Shown here one piece after another: positions 1 to 8,151 of a DNA stretch of 64,000 bases. The translations under genes and the position numbers were made by a program. Position 1 is the first letter of the stretch. Every line of letters starts with the position of its first letter. Source of the DNA: Pedobacter sp. FW305-3-2-15-E-R2A2 (GTDB lineage Bacteria > Bacteroidota > Bacteroidia > Sphingobacteriales > Sphingobacteriaceae); NCBI RefSeq assembly GCF_038446955.1, contig NZ_CP151803.1:4836001-4900000 (forward strand). Reading direction: 5' to 3'. The notes under the pieces are model-generated. The model was not told the origin of the DNA. It ran no database searches and worked only from the letters and a program-made list of their open reading frames with translations.

Positions 1-361
1 TGTCTGCCTGTCTGGCATTGAGTTCATAATAAAACTGACGATCATGTTCAACGACTTCATTTCCCCAGCCGGTAATGCTCGCGCTCTCCACATCCGGAGA
101 TTTCTCCCTGATCAGAGAAATAAAACTTGCGGGCATCGTTTCCCACCATTCATCTGCAGCACCTACGCGAAAATGTACACCTACTTTATAAACGTTCTTC
201 AGTTTTGGAGACCATTTATCATAGCCTGTTTCATAATTCAGGTACAATAGAATCAGAATAAAACCGGCCAGGCCAAACGCCAATCCGGCAATATTGATAA
301 ATGAAGCGCTCCTGTTTTTCCAGATATTACGGAAGGCAATCTTTAAGTTGAGTTTAAACAT
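1..361 (-). CDS. MacB/FtsX-type ABC transporter permease, N-terminal part (cut by window edge)
   Basis: About 120 residues are visible from the ATG at 361 and the frame stays open to base 1, so the gene continues outside the window. The start MFKLNLKIAFRNIWKN, followed by one hydrophobic helix (INIAGLAFGLAGFILILLYL) and then a periplasmic-type segment beginning NYETGYDKW, is the standard opening of the four-helix MacB/FtsX permeases of Bacteroidota. It closely resembles the opening of the complete permease at 3466-5892. Such permeases work with a LolD/MacB-type ATPase in lipoprotein or small-molecule export. Its partner genes, if any, lie to the left. The family call is firm; the substrate is unknown. 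Confidence 0.85.
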   Translation of the reverse strand, partial: MFKLNLKIAFRNIWKNRSASFINIAGLAFGLAGFILILLYLNYETGYDKWSPKLKNVYKVGVHFRVGAADEWWETMPASFISLIREKSPDVESASITGWGNEVVEHDRQFYYELNARQAD

Positions 362-469
362 CGGGTGAAGTATTTATGGGTAAACTGGTCAGCAGCCCTT
401 TTAAAACCATTTCAATGCCAAATCCTTAAACGATCCCTAAATCCATCAACAGGTGGGTGTCCTATGAAA

Positions 470-514
470 AAAGCGTTCAATATCGAACATTCGTTGTTCC
501 ATATTGAACGCTTT
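470..514 (-). terminator. Rho-independent terminator of the MFS gene
   Basis: A perfect 14-bp inverted repeat (470-483 with 501-514; arm AAAGCGTTCAATAT) encloses a 17-nt loop. On the minus strand it is followed by a run of six T. It begins 5 bp past the MFS stop codon. Confidence 0.85.
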
Positions 515-518
515 CCAA

Positions 519-1775
519 TTAGCTTTGCTGCTCTTTCTTTTTAACCATTACACTCACTTTGTATACGAAAATTCCACAGATTAAAACCATGACAGAAACG
601 ACCAGACCAAGGGTGTCATAATGTTGCAGGGGACTGCTTTTTGTTTCCTGAGTAACGATCAATCCGGCACATAAGGCAGCTATTCCACCTGCTACCTGCT
701 GTAAAGAAGCATTCACACTCATAAAGGCACCCCGGTCTTTCATGTCCGGAATACTCATCGTTAGCGTGGTTGCCGGAATCATCCGGCTCATGATGCCCAT
801 AAAAAGGATCATGTTCAAGACCACCACTTCCCAGAGCGGAACAGGACTCAGATTGGTGTAGATCAGGATCAATACCACGGCAAGGACCGATCCTGCAGAA
901 AAGATCATAAACTTATCTACTTTATCACTCAGCTTACCAATCAGGGGCATCATAATGATAGAGGCCACTCCGGTCAGCATGAATACCATTGGCAATTCAG
1001 TCTGGGTAATTTTAATGTTATTGATCAGGTAAGCACTTCCAAATGGCATCAGCATAAATCCGCCGACACTTAGAAAAGCTGTAGCCAAAAAACCGGTTTG
1101 ATAAGATCGGTTAGAAACGGCATGCCATAGGTGTAAAAAGGCATTTTTATCCGATTGAACAGCAAGGTGCTGGTCAATTGGTTTCACCTTAATCAGAATC
1201 GTCAGGCCGATCAGAATGGCCAGCCCTACAATCATGAAGAAGGCGGCATGCCATCCCCAGATATTGGCCAGGTAAAGTCCTACCGGAATTCCCAGAATCT
1301 GACTGGCTGCAAAGGCCATTTGTACAAAGCCCATCACACGACCACGTTGATGAACGGCAAAAAGATCGGTTACGATGGTCATGGAGATCGCTCCGATTAC
1401 GCCACCGAATAAACCCGTTACAATTCTTGCACCAAGCAACATTTCATAAGTAGTAGACATGGCACAGCATAAAGTACCAATAATGAATCCGGTATAAAAG
1501 AATAACAGAAGCTGTTTACGGTCAAATTTATCTGCAAAACCCGCGGCAAGGATTCCCGATGCACCGGCGCTAAACGCATAAGCAGAAACCACCAGGCCGA
1601 AACCTTTCGGGGTGATGGACAATGATTTCATTAGAAAATCGCCCAGGGGTGCCAGGACCATAAAGTCGAGCACGATGGTAAACTGGAGGAAAGCCAACAG
1701 GGCGATCACCAGCTTTTGATAGCCCGAAAAAGGGGCAGCTATATTAATATTGGGGTTAGGGAGTGTTTTTTCCAT
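519..1775 (-). CDS. MFS transporter (drug/sugar efflux, AraJ/DHA1-like)
   Basis: 418 residues with about 12 hydrophobic segments. The loop GFADKFDRKQ near residue 80 is the MFS motif A between helices 2 and 3, and the second half begins after a polar linker near residue 205. This is an inner-membrane proton-driven exporter of the DHA1/arabinose-efflux type; the substrate cannot be read from sequence. I place the start at MEKTLPNP (1775), because an upstream in-frame Met at 1808 would overlap the preceding gene. It is third in an operon with a TetR repressor and a small HMA-like protein, which suggests induction by a ligand of the TetR protein, as in many drug-efflux units. It ends at a strong terminator. 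Confidence 0.88.
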   Translation of the reverse strand: MEKTLPNPNINIAAPFSGYQKLVIALLAFLQFTIVLDFMVLAPLGDFLMKSLSITPKGFGLVVSAYAFSAGASGILAAGFADKFDRKQLLLFFYTGFIIGTLCCAMSTTYEMLLGARIVTGLFGGVIGAISMTIVTDLFAVHQRGRVMGFVQMAFAASQILGIPVGLYLANIWGWHAAFFMIVGLAILIGLTILIKVKPIDQHLAVQSDKNAFLHLWHAVSNRSYQTGFLATAFLSVGGFMLMPFGSAYLINNIKITQTELPMVFMLTGVASIIMMPLIGKLSDKVDKFMIFSAGSVLAVVLILIYTNLSPVPLWEVVVLNMILFMGIMSRMIPATTLTMSIPDMKDRGAFMSVNASLQQVAGGIAALCAGLIVTQETKSSPLQHYDTLGLVVSVMVLICGIFVYKVSVMVKKKEQQS

Positions 1776-1789
1776 TAGGATAATTTTAA

Positions 1790-2014
1790 TTAAGTTAATT
1801 CTTCGCACTGGTATCCGTTATGGACTACCAGGTCGATGACATCATGTAGCTTCCATTGGGAGGAGACGATCCTCAGGACACAGTCGATATCATCCTGGTC
1901 TACGGTCCAATTGGCAATTTTATATTCCTGCATCACTTTAGCGATCAATCGCTTATCTCCTTCGGTACGGATGTCTGTCTTGAAGAGCAGGATATCGTTC
2001 ATATTCAGTTCCAT
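1790..2014 (-). CDS. Small HMA-like (ferredoxin-fold) protein, unknown function
   Basis: 74 residues, lying 17 bp after the TetR gene and 14 bp before the MFS start, so almost certainly translated as part of that operon. The pattern ILLFKTDI, then a helix, then NWTVDQDDIDCVLRI, then a helix and GYQCEEL gives the beta-alpha-beta-beta-alpha-beta order of heavy-metal-associated domains. The CxxC metal site is absent, and the only late cysteine is in the C-terminal GYQCEEL. Similar small proteins without metal ligands are common in Bacteroidota. MNDILLF (2002) is an equally good start. The fold is inferred from residue pattern; I do not know the function. Confidence 0.6.
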   Translation of the reverse strand: MELNMNDILLFKTDIRTEGDKRLIAKVMQEYKIANWTVDQDDIDCVLRIVSSQWKLHDVIDLVVHNGYQCEELT

Positions 2015-2031
2015 AGGTTTTAGATTTTAGG

Positions 2032-2622
2032 TTATTTTTTTAAAGCTTTTAATACGAGATCAAAGGTTCCCCAAAGCACGTCATCGGTTAATACGAATGG
2101 TCTGCCGCCCATGCTTCGTCCTTCATTGTGGAACCGGATCAGGTTATACAAAGGGGCGAAGGCTACAGACCAGTAGGTTTCCAATGGCATTGCTTCTATC
2201 TCTCCTCTTTGTACGGCATTGTGCATGAATTTGCCCAAAGTGGATTTAAAGGTTTCAATCAGGCGCTCAAAAATCTTTTCCTGATAGGTGGAGGTTCGCA
2301 GTTGTTCCATCATCTGCACGGACAGCGGATTTCCCAACATACATTTTGCCCTGTTTTTCCATTGTTGCCGCAAGCCAACGGCAAAAGGGGCTTCGGGGTC
2401 GAAATCTTCCAGCATCATGGCGCTCATTCGTTCCGTTTCTTCCATCCCTACCTGGAGGATCAGGTCGTCCTTATCTTTGTAATAAATGTAAAGTGTCGCT
2501 ACTGAAATGCCACATTCTTTGGCTAATTTACCCATGGTGAATCCCTCGAAACCGACCTTAACGAGCAACTCGATCGCCTTTTCCTTCACCAACTCTACTT
2601 TATTTACATCTCTGATACGCAT
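2032..2622 (-). CDS. TetR/AcrR family transcriptional repressor
   Basis: 196 residues. The N-terminal segment from about residue 14 to 55 is a textbook TetR DNA-binding domain: AIELLVKVGFEGFTMGKLA, then ECGISVATLYIYYKDKDDL, with the recognition helix ending YIYYKDKDDL. The rest is an all-helical ligand/dimer domain that is variable in this family. It heads the operon with the HMA-like and MFS genes, so it most likely represses its own efflux unit until a ligand binds. Two TGAATrTTCA palindromes lie on both sides of its -7 box (2634-2665), which supports autoregulation. Confidence 0.9.
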   Translation of the reverse strand: MRIRDVNKVELVKEKAIELLVKVGFEGFTMGKLAKECGISVATLYIYYKDKDDLILQVGMEETERMSAMMLEDFDPEAPFAVGLRQQWKNRAKCMLGNPLSVQMMEQLRTSTYQEKIFERLIETFKSTLGKFMHNAVQRGEIEAMPLETYWSVAFAPLYNLIRFHNEGRSMGGRPFVLTDDVLWGTFDLVLKALKK

Positions 2623-2633
2623 CGCCTTATAAT

Positions 2634-2665
2634 TGAATGTTCAAATATAAATGAATATTCATTTA
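2634..2665. promoter_or_regulatory. Probable TetR operator (two palindromes)
   Basis: TGAATGTTCA (2634-2643) and TGAATATTCA (2652-2661) differ at one base and are exactly 18 bp apart. The second is the core of a perfect 18-bp palindrome at 2648-2665 (TAAATGAATATTCATTTA). The pair begins 12 bp upstream of the TetR start codon and flanks its -7 box. Tandem dimer sites of this kind are typical TetR operators. Confidence 0.7.
2642..2649 (-). promoter_or_regulatory. -7 box of the TetR-MFS operon
   Basis: The minus strand reads TATATTTG here, a perfect match to the Bacteroidota TAnnTTTG box, 19 bp upstream of the TetR ATG. I see no convincing -33 TTTG. The box lies between the two operator palindromes. 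Confidence 0.6.
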
Positions 2666-2710
2666 CTTATAACTTATTTATATAAATATTTTTTTATGCA
2701 GGTGAATAGT

Positions 2711-3139
2711 TTAGGTATTAGAGAGACTTTGATCCAGCACCTGTAACGAAACCCCCAATAGGGTCAGGTCTTTCAGGATGAAGAAATCCGTAATCGGCAC
2801 CCCTTCCACCGAACGCCAAACTCCGGGTGTGGTAAACAGGAAGGAAATTGTGGTCAGAAAGATGAGGATAGACAAGCTGCCTCCGATTTTCCCCAGGGTT
2901 TTATTCCAGAAGGAACCGATCAACAAGAGTCCGGTCCCGATTTCAAAGACGCCGATAAAATTAGACACCCCCTGAAGGGAGGAGATGTTCAGCATCCAGC
3001 TCATCAGGAAACTATGCTCTACAAGCCCTTTAATTGCATCTGCTTCTGTATGGGTGAATTTAAAGATCCCGATCCAAATCAGGACAAGGGCAACTCCGAT
3101 GACACTAAGGCCGTAGCCAAATTTTGAATAATTTTTCAT
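2711..3139 (-). CDS. DUF417 (YkgB/RclC-like) membrane protein
   Basis: 142 residues with four hydrophobic segments. The order of motifs is that of DUF417: GVALVLIWIGIFKFT with E32 and A33 after it, then EIGTGLLLIGS, LIFLTTISFLFTTPG and a C-terminal FILKDLTLLG. The best-known member is E. coli RclC, an inner-membrane protein of the reactive-chlorine resistance operon, which is longer (about 200 residues). Function here is therefore only suggested. A 10-bp-arm palindrome lies 12 bp upstream of its start. It is a separate unit from the TetR operon, whose promoter begins after its stop. Confidence 0.8.
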   Translation of the reverse strand: MKNYSKFGYGLSVIGVALVLIWIGIFKFTHTEADAIKGLVEHSFLMSWMLNISSLQGVSNFIGVFEIGTGLLLIGSFWNKTLGKIGGSLSILIFLTTISFLFTTPGVWRSVEGVPITDFFILKDLTLLGVSLQVLDQSLSNT

Positions 3140-3151
3140 TTGTAAAGATTT

Positions 3152-3176
3152 GTTTACCTCCTTGTCGGAGGTAAAC
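3152..3176. promoter_or_regulatory. Palindrome upstream of the DUF417 gene
   Basis: GTTTACCTCC (3152-3161) and its exact complement GGAGGTAAAC (3167-3176) are separated by 5 nt and sit 12 bp upstream of the DUF417 ATG. No T-run follows on either strand, so an operator or a leader hairpin is more likely than a terminator. Confidence 0.5.
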
Positions 3177-3209
3177 TGAAATCCTTACCATAAATTTTCA
3201 AATTTCTTT

Positions 3210-3401
3210 TTATCCTTTGATCGCATCTTCCAGACTGGAACCATCTTTAGTCAGGACCTGGAAATGATTTTCTTTGGCCAGTGCCAGCAAATGACTGATA
3301 AAATCAGTAGCATTGGGATAAAAACTTTTATCAAATTTTAAAATCGTTTCAATTTTATTTACGGCATTAATGTATTCATCGTTTACTTCTTTTTGATTCA
3401 T
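3210..3401 (-). CDS. Small hypothetical protein
   Basis: 63 residues, starting MNQKEVNDEY and ending SLEDAIKG. It is soluble, mixed helical and without recognisable motif or signal peptide. It reads in the same direction as its neighbours, stands alone in a gap of about 330 bp between the DUF417 and permease genes, and has no competing frame. I do not recognise it. The main argument for a real gene is sensible amino-acid composition and position. Confidence 0.45.
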   Translation of the reverse strand: MNQKEVNDEYINAVNKIETILKFDKSFYPNATDFISHLLALAKENHFQVLTKDGSSLEDAIKG

Positions 3402-3465
3402 AACTGTTTTTTTTATAGGTGAGAATTATATCCTACAAGGTACAAATTCAACCGTTAAATTCCTG

Positions 3466-5892
3466 TTATTCATTCCTTAAGCTTTTCACCGGGTTTTCCA
3501 AAGCACTCTTTACCGTTTGAATGCTCACGGTAATTCCGGTAACGAGCACCGTTAGCAATCCTGCAAGCACAAATATCCACCATTCAACTTCGGTACGGTA
3601 AGGAAAATTCTCCAGCCAGTTGTGCATGATCCACCAGGATAAAGGCGTTCCAATCACAATTGCCAAGCCTACCCATCGGATAAATTCCATATTGATCAGC
3701 TTCAGAATCTGCCATGGCTTTGCACCCGAAATCTTGCGGATGGCAATTTCTTTTGTTCTCCGCAGCAACATCAGACTCGCTATGCCTAAGATCCCCAGAC
3801 AAACTATAAAGATCGTCAGCCAGGTAAAAATCATGATGATCAACCCATAGGTCACATCTTCCTTATACTGCCGGTTGAAAAATTCATCCAGGAAAAAGGA
3901 ATCAAAAGAGGAATCCGGAAAAACGCTCTTATACTCCTGTTCCAGCATTCCGGCAATCGCTTTTGCATTGGCTCCCTGAACCTTTACCGATACATACTGG
4001 AAATCCAGCAAATTCCATGGACTAAACATCAGGAACACTACCGGACGGAAGTTTTCCTTCAGGGAGAGGTGGTGGTAATCTTTGAGCACACCAATCACCT
4101 GATACTTCTTGTTCCCCTGCCCTTCCAGGTTTATAAAACCACCCACAGCCTCTTCTTCGTTTTTAAATCCAAAAATCTTCATCGCACTTTGCGTCAGGAT
4201 CAGGGAATTGTCTTTATCCGCCCCAAAAGTTTTCGAGAAATTCCGCCCTTTGACAATTTTCAATTGATAAGCATCGATAAAATCATAATCTACCCGGAAC
4301 ATTTCGGTCAGCACCGAAACCTTTTCCGGGTCATTGTCCCGTTGATTGGCAATAAAGAAATCCACCATTTCTCCCGGAACAGCACTCGATCTGCTGACCG
4401 ACTTTACGCCTCCAATGGTTTTCATCTTCTCGGTAATCATTTCCAGCTTCTCTTCATAATTATCCGTCTTTGCCGGTGTTTTAAAAACCAAGGTTTGCGC
4501 CACATCCGCTCCCAGGTCTTTCCCCTGCATATAATCCATTTGTCTTTTAATGGTCACCGTAGAGACCACCAGTACAATTGCCGCGGTAAACTGGAAAATG
4601 ATCAGCCCATGGCGCAGGCCTTTGCCCATTCCCACCCGGAAAGACATCCTGTTTTTTAAGACCACTGCAATCTTGATGTTCCTCAGCACAAGAATCGGAA
4701 CTGCACCGGTAATCAGGGTACTCAGCAGGAAAATCAGGACCAGCAGACCCCACACCATTGGGCGCTGCCAGAACTGACTAAACATTGGGGAATAATACAA
4801 ATGCGTTAAAAAGGGAAGTGCAATGACCATCAGGATCAGAAAAATCGAAACCGCCAGGAAATTGATGATAAAAGACGCTATAAAGAACTGGATCATCATG
4901 TGCTTCGTTTTGCTGCCCACCAGTTTCCTCAGCCCGATTTCCCCGGCTCGTTCTATAGATTTGGAAGTCATGATATTGATGAAATTCACCCATCCTACAA
5001 TCAGAATAATCAAGGCAAATACAAAGATGAAACGGACATTCTGTTTGCTTCCTTTCAGCTCAAATTCCATTGGCTTTAAAGGGTTCAGGTGGATATCAGC
5101 CAGCGGTACCATATGGATTTCCCAGCGCTTATCCCTCATCGCATCTTCTGTCTTGAACTTTTCTGCGAGGGCCGGGAATTTCTTTTCAATCATCCGGGCA
5201 TCCGCTTCACTGTCTGTTTTTACATAGGTATAAGCAGAATGCATATACCAGAAATCCCTTTCAAACTGACTGGTACTCGCATAAGAAATGATCATGTCCA
5301 GCTTCAGGTGAGACTGAGGCGGAAAATCTTCAAAAACACCACTAACGGCACAGTGGTATACTACTTTTCGCGTCGTAATGTCCAGTACCTTTCCAATAGG
5401 GTCTGCATCGCCAAAATATTTTTTTGCAGCTGATGCGGAGATGGCAATGGTATTCGGTTCCAGCAATACTTTATGAGGATCACCTTTTAACAAGGGGAAA
5501 GAAAAGAAAGAGAGGAAATTACTGTCTGCAATCACGACCATTCGTTCCCTGTAAATCTTATCCTGATAGCGAACGATCCGTTCATTATCTTTAAAGTTGA
5601 TCCTTGTGATCGCCTTTACCTCAGAAAATTCAGCTTTCATGGCACCTGCATAGCCGAAAGAACTTGTTGCCCAGGAATCCGCTACGGTCCCATTCAGCGT
5701 AAAATAGGATTCTGCACGGTATATTTTATCACTATCTTTATGGAAGTCATCATAATGGCTTTCAAAATCTACATAGTTCATCAGGATCACAAAAGCCCCC
5801 ATAGAGATCACCAGACCGATCAGACTGATTAAGGTATAAAAGATGTTTTTCCGAAGGTTACGGAAGGCTATTTTTATATAATGCTTTATCAT
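3466..5892 (-). CDS. MacB/FtsX-type ABC transporter permease
   Basis: 808 residues from the ATG at 5892; the upstream in-frame extension to 5964 lies inside the ATPase gene and is rejected. It begins MIKHYIKIAFRNLRKN, then a first helix and a MacB periplasmic core domain (to about 280). A block of three helices with an FtsX signature (GWVNFINIMTSKSIERAGEIGLRK..) follows near residue 300. A second periplasmic domain and a second helix block with SLMLLRRTKEIAIRKISGAK near residue 710 complete it. This duplicated layout is the eight-helix Bacteroidota version of the family. It starts 1 bp after the ATPase stop and is third in the adaptor-ATPase-permease operon, so it is the channel/mechanotransmission part of a tripartite exporter. 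Confidence 0.93.
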   Translation of the reverse strand: MIKHYIKIAFRNLRKNIFYTLISLIGLVISMGAFVILMNYVDFESHYDDFHKDSDKIYRAESYFTLNGTVADSWATSSFGYAGAMKAEFSEVKAITRINFKDNERIVRYQDKIYRERMVVIADSNFLSFFSFPLLKGDPHKVLLEPNTIAISASAAKKYFGDADPIGKVLDITTRKVVYHCAVSGVFEDFPPQSHLKLDMIISYASTSQFERDFWYMHSAYTYVKTDSEADARMIEKKFPALAEKFKTEDAMRDKRWEIHMVPLADIHLNPLKPMEFELKGSKQNVRFIFVFALIILIVGWVNFINIMTSKSIERAGEIGLRKLVGSKTKHMMIQFFIASFIINFLAVSIFLILMVIALPFLTHLYYSPMFSQFWQRPMVWGLLVLIFLLSTLITGAVPILVLRNIKIAVVLKNRMSFRVGMGKGLRHGLIIFQFTAAIVLVVSTVTIKRQMDYMQGKDLGADVAQTLVFKTPAKTDNYEEKLEMITEKMKTIGGVKSVSRSSAVPGEMVDFFIANQRDNDPEKVSVLTEMFRVDYDFIDAYQLKIVKGRNFSKTFGADKDNSLILTQSAMKIFGFKNEEEAVGGFINLEGQGNKKYQVIGVLKDYHHLSLKENFRPVVFLMFSPWNLLDFQYVSVKVQGANAKAIAGMLEQEYKSVFPDSSFDSFFLDEFFNRQYKEDVTYGLIIMIFTWLTIFIVCLGILGIASLMLLRRTKEIAIRKISGAKPWQILKLINMEFIRWVGLAIVIGTPLSWWIMHNWLENFPYRTEVEWWIFVLAGLLTVLVTGITVSIQTVKSALENPVKSLRNE

Positions 5893-5893
5893 C

Positions 5894-6571
5894 TTATGCC
5901 AATATGTTTTCTGTAACCACTTGTCCGTCCAGCATTCTAATGATCCGGTGACTGTATTTCGCATCGTGTTCTGAATGCGTCACCATGATGATGGTTGTCC
6001 CCTGCGCATTCAGGTCAGTCATCAGTTGCATCACTTCATTGCCATTCACCGAGTCCAGGTTTCCCGTTGGCTCATCCGCAAGGATCAACTTGGGTTCATT
6101 GACTACTGCACGTGCTACGGCAACCCTTTGCTGCTGTCCGCCGGACAATTGCTGAGGAAAGTGATTTCTTCTGTGCATCAATTGCATTCGCTCTAAAACC
6201 TCATCTACTCTCTTTTTTCTTTCTTTCTCTTTCAGCTTGGTATAAATCAAGGGCAGCTCTACGTTTTCAAACACCGTGAGTTCATCAATCAGGTTGAAAC
6301 TTTGGAATACGAAGCCAATGTTTTCTGTCCTCAGGTCAGAACGTTTATAGTCGTTAAATTTCGCGACTTCCGTGCCGTTGAAGAGAAAGCTACCTCCATC
6401 CAGGTCGTCCAGCAGGCCGAGAATATTCAGCAAAGTGGATTTCCCGCAGCCGGATGGTCCCATTACGGCAACAAACTCTCCTTTTTTCACTTCAAATGAA
6501 AGGTCATTTAAAGCAGTGGTTTCCAGCTCCTCAGAGCGATAGATCTTTTTAAGTTCAGTTATTTTAATCAC
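5894..6571 (-). CDS. ABC transporter ATP-binding protein (LolD/MacB type)
   Basis: 225 residues with every ABC motif intact: Walker A GPSGCGKST (38-46), Q-loop Gln90, signature LSGGQQQR (142-149), Walker B LILADE with the downstream PTGNLDS typical of LolD/MacB/FtsE, and H-loop His199. It energises the FtsX-type permease whose gene follows by 1 bp. The adaptor gene precedes it by about 77 bp. Together they make a MacA-MacB-like efflux system with ATPase and permease on separate chains. No TolC-like gene is adjacent, so an outer-membrane partner must come from elsewhere. Confidence 0.95.
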   Translation of the reverse strand: MIKITELKKIYRSEELETTALNDLSFEVKKGEFVAVMGPSGCGKSTLLNILGLLDDLDGGSFLFNGTEVAKFNDYKRSDLRTENIGFVFQSFNLIDELTVFENVELPLIYTKLKEKERKKRVDEVLERMQLMHRRNHFPQQLSGGQQQRVAVARAVVNEPKLILADEPTGNLDSVNGNEVMQLMTDLNAQGTTIIMVTHSEHDAKYSHRIIRMLDGQVVTENILA

Positions 6572-6648
6572 GGTTCAGCTTTCTTTGTGTGGTTTCCTTG
6601 CTTATGCAATTTTATATTTTTTTAACTCAGTTTGTTCATTTCCTTGTA

Positions 6649-7905
6649 TTAATCTCCTTTCAGGACTAATTCCTGCATATCGCCATAGGCTTCATAACCG
6701 GAAATAATCACCCGGTCGCCAGAAACAAGACCAGCTTTCAACTCATAAAAATCCGGATTCTGCCGACCGATCCTAAGGTCGGTCCGATGGGCAGTTTTGC
6801 CATCCTTACTCAATTTGAAAATCCAGTTTCCTCCTGTTTTCTGGTAGAAGCCACCCCGGGGTAGCAACAGTGCGTTTGTAGCGTCGCTCAATGCCAGGCG
6901 AACCTGCAGGGTCTGTCCTCTTCTAATGCCATCCGGCGTTTCCCCAACAAATTCCATATCTACCTGAAACTTCCCCTGGAGTACCTGGGTAAAGATCTTC
7001 TTCACCTTTAGCATGGTCTTTTTGTTGTTGAAACTAAATTCTGCCTGTAAACCCGGGAAGATTCTGGAAATGTAATGTTCATCAATCTCCGCGCGAACTT
7101 TAAATCCGCTGATCACATCGATCTGCCCAAGCCTTTCCCCCTTATTTTTATTCTGACCGATCTCAGCATCCAGGGAAGTCAGTTGTCCCGATACCGGTGC
7201 CCTTACGGTGAGGTCTTCTACTTTCTTACGCATCACGGCAAGGGCATTTTGTGTGCGCTGGAAAGACTGTGCACTTTGATACAGCTCCTGTTTCGTCAAT
7301 GTCGAATCCTGTTTCAAAATCTGTGTGGTCAGCTTTTTCTTTTTCACCTGGTAATTGTAGGCAATCTGACTTTGTTTAAATTCCTGCGCAGCAATCATCT
7401 TCTGATCAAATAGCTTTTTGTTCATCAGGTAAGTCCTTTCTGCTTCCTCCCAGGAGCTCTCTACATCGGCCATCTGGTTTAATTTCCCGATCGTATTCTG
7501 TTGCGCGGCGTTTCTGGAGATCTGCATTTGAGTCAGCAGGTTGAATACCGCCGTCTCCTGGTTTGCCAGGCTGAGCTCGAGGTCCGTATTTGACAGTTTT
7601 AAAATGGGATCTCCTTTTTTTAGAAAAGCGCCATCTTCGACAAACTTCTCTTCCAGTCTCCCTCCTTCGGCAGCATCCAGGTAAATGGAAGTGATGGGCA
7701 TCACCACTCCATTCACGGGAATAAACTCCTGAAAGGCGCCTTTCCTGATGTCGGCAATGACCAGGTTAGAAAGCTCCACTTTCACCCGGCTTTTACCTGA
7801 ACCCAACAGGTATCCTGAAGCCATTAATCCGACCATCAGAAGGGCTCCTGCCAGGAGGGCAATCCGTTTAAAACTCCAGCGCTTTTTTTGTAAAACTGTA
7901 TCCAA
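6649..7905 (-). CDS. Periplasmic adaptor (MacA/HlyD-like membrane fusion protein)
   Basis: 418 residues. One N-terminal transmembrane anchor (about residues 14-32, ALLAGALLMVGLMASGYLLG) is followed by a first lipoyl half (YLDAAEGGRLEEKFVEDGAF). A long helical hairpin (about 105-225, rich in Gln, Lys, Glu) leads to the second lipoyl half (VRAPVSGQLTSLDAEIGQNK), beta-barrel and membrane-proximal domains. This is the order of HlyD/MacA adaptors. It links the inner-membrane ABC pump to an outer-membrane channel. It is first in its operon and divergent from a sigma-54-type regulator whose binding sites may be the CCGTTCG repeats at 8017-8045. Confidence 0.9.
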   Translation of the reverse strand: MDTVLQKKRWSFKRIALLAGALLMVGLMASGYLLGSGKSRVKVELSNLVIADIRKGAFQEFIPVNGVVMPITSIYLDAAEGGRLEEKFVEDGAFLKKGDPILKLSNTDLELSLANQETAVFNLLTQMQISRNAAQQNTIGKLNQMADVESSWEEAERTYLMNKKLFDQKMIAAQEFKQSQIAYNYQVKKKKLTTQILKQDSTLTKQELYQSAQSFQRTQNALAVMRKKVEDLTVRAPVSGQLTSLDAEIGQNKNKGERLGQIDVISGFKVRAEIDEHYISRIFPGLQAEFSFNNKKTMLKVKKIFTQVLQGKFQVDMEFVGETPDGIRRGQTLQVRLALSDATNALLLPRGGFYQKTGGNWIFKLSKDGKTAHRTDLRIGRQNPDFYELKAGLVSGDRVIISGYEAYGDMQELVLKGD

Positions 7906-8016
7906 GATGTTATTATTTTAAGAAGAAAAAATCTACTCCAATTCCTTCATAAAAGCCATACCAACAAAACAAACAACTGTTCATCAGCCAATTAAACAAA
8001 AAGCTATAAGAATTAG

Positions 8017-8045
8017 CCGTTCGCATCCGAACAATTACCGTTCGG
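8017..8045. promoter_or_regulatory. CCGTTCG repeats, candidate activator site
   Basis: CCGTTCG occurs at 8017-8023 and again at 8038-8044, exactly 21 bp (two helical turns) apart, with an inverted CCGAAC at 8027-8032 between them. The 8027-8032 and 8040-8045 elements form a 6-bp-arm inverted repeat. The cluster lies about 110 bp from the adaptor start and 107 bp from the regulator start, a distance typical for enhancer-binding proteins. Confidence 0.5.
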
Positions 8046-8086
8046 TTTCGGTACAGTAGTAAAGCTTCTTTTTTCAAAAAATAACA

Positions 8087-8117
8087 TTGCTAAGACTCCC
8101 ATTAAATCCTATACTTG
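8087..8117 (+). promoter_or_regulatory. Candidate promoter of the regulator-kinase operon
   Basis: TTG at 8087-8089 and TATACTTG at 8110-8117 (one mismatch to TAnnTTTG) are 20 bp apart. The distance fits the Bacteroidota -33/-7 promoter and leaves a leader of about 28 nt before the ATG at 8152. Confidence 0.45.
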
Positions 8118-8151
8118 TAATCGCCCATTTTAAAGCAATTCATTTTTATTT

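Noticed and set aside
4069..4659. A 196-codon plus-strand frame antisense to the FtsX-type permease
   Set aside because: The permease frame carries the clear motifs; the antisense product looks random.
7906..8151. Sigma-54 promoter (GG-N10-GC) for the ABC efflux operon
   Set aside because: On the minus strand TTGGTATGGC and TTGGCTGATG have the -24 GG but no GC at the right distance, so I do not list a promoter.
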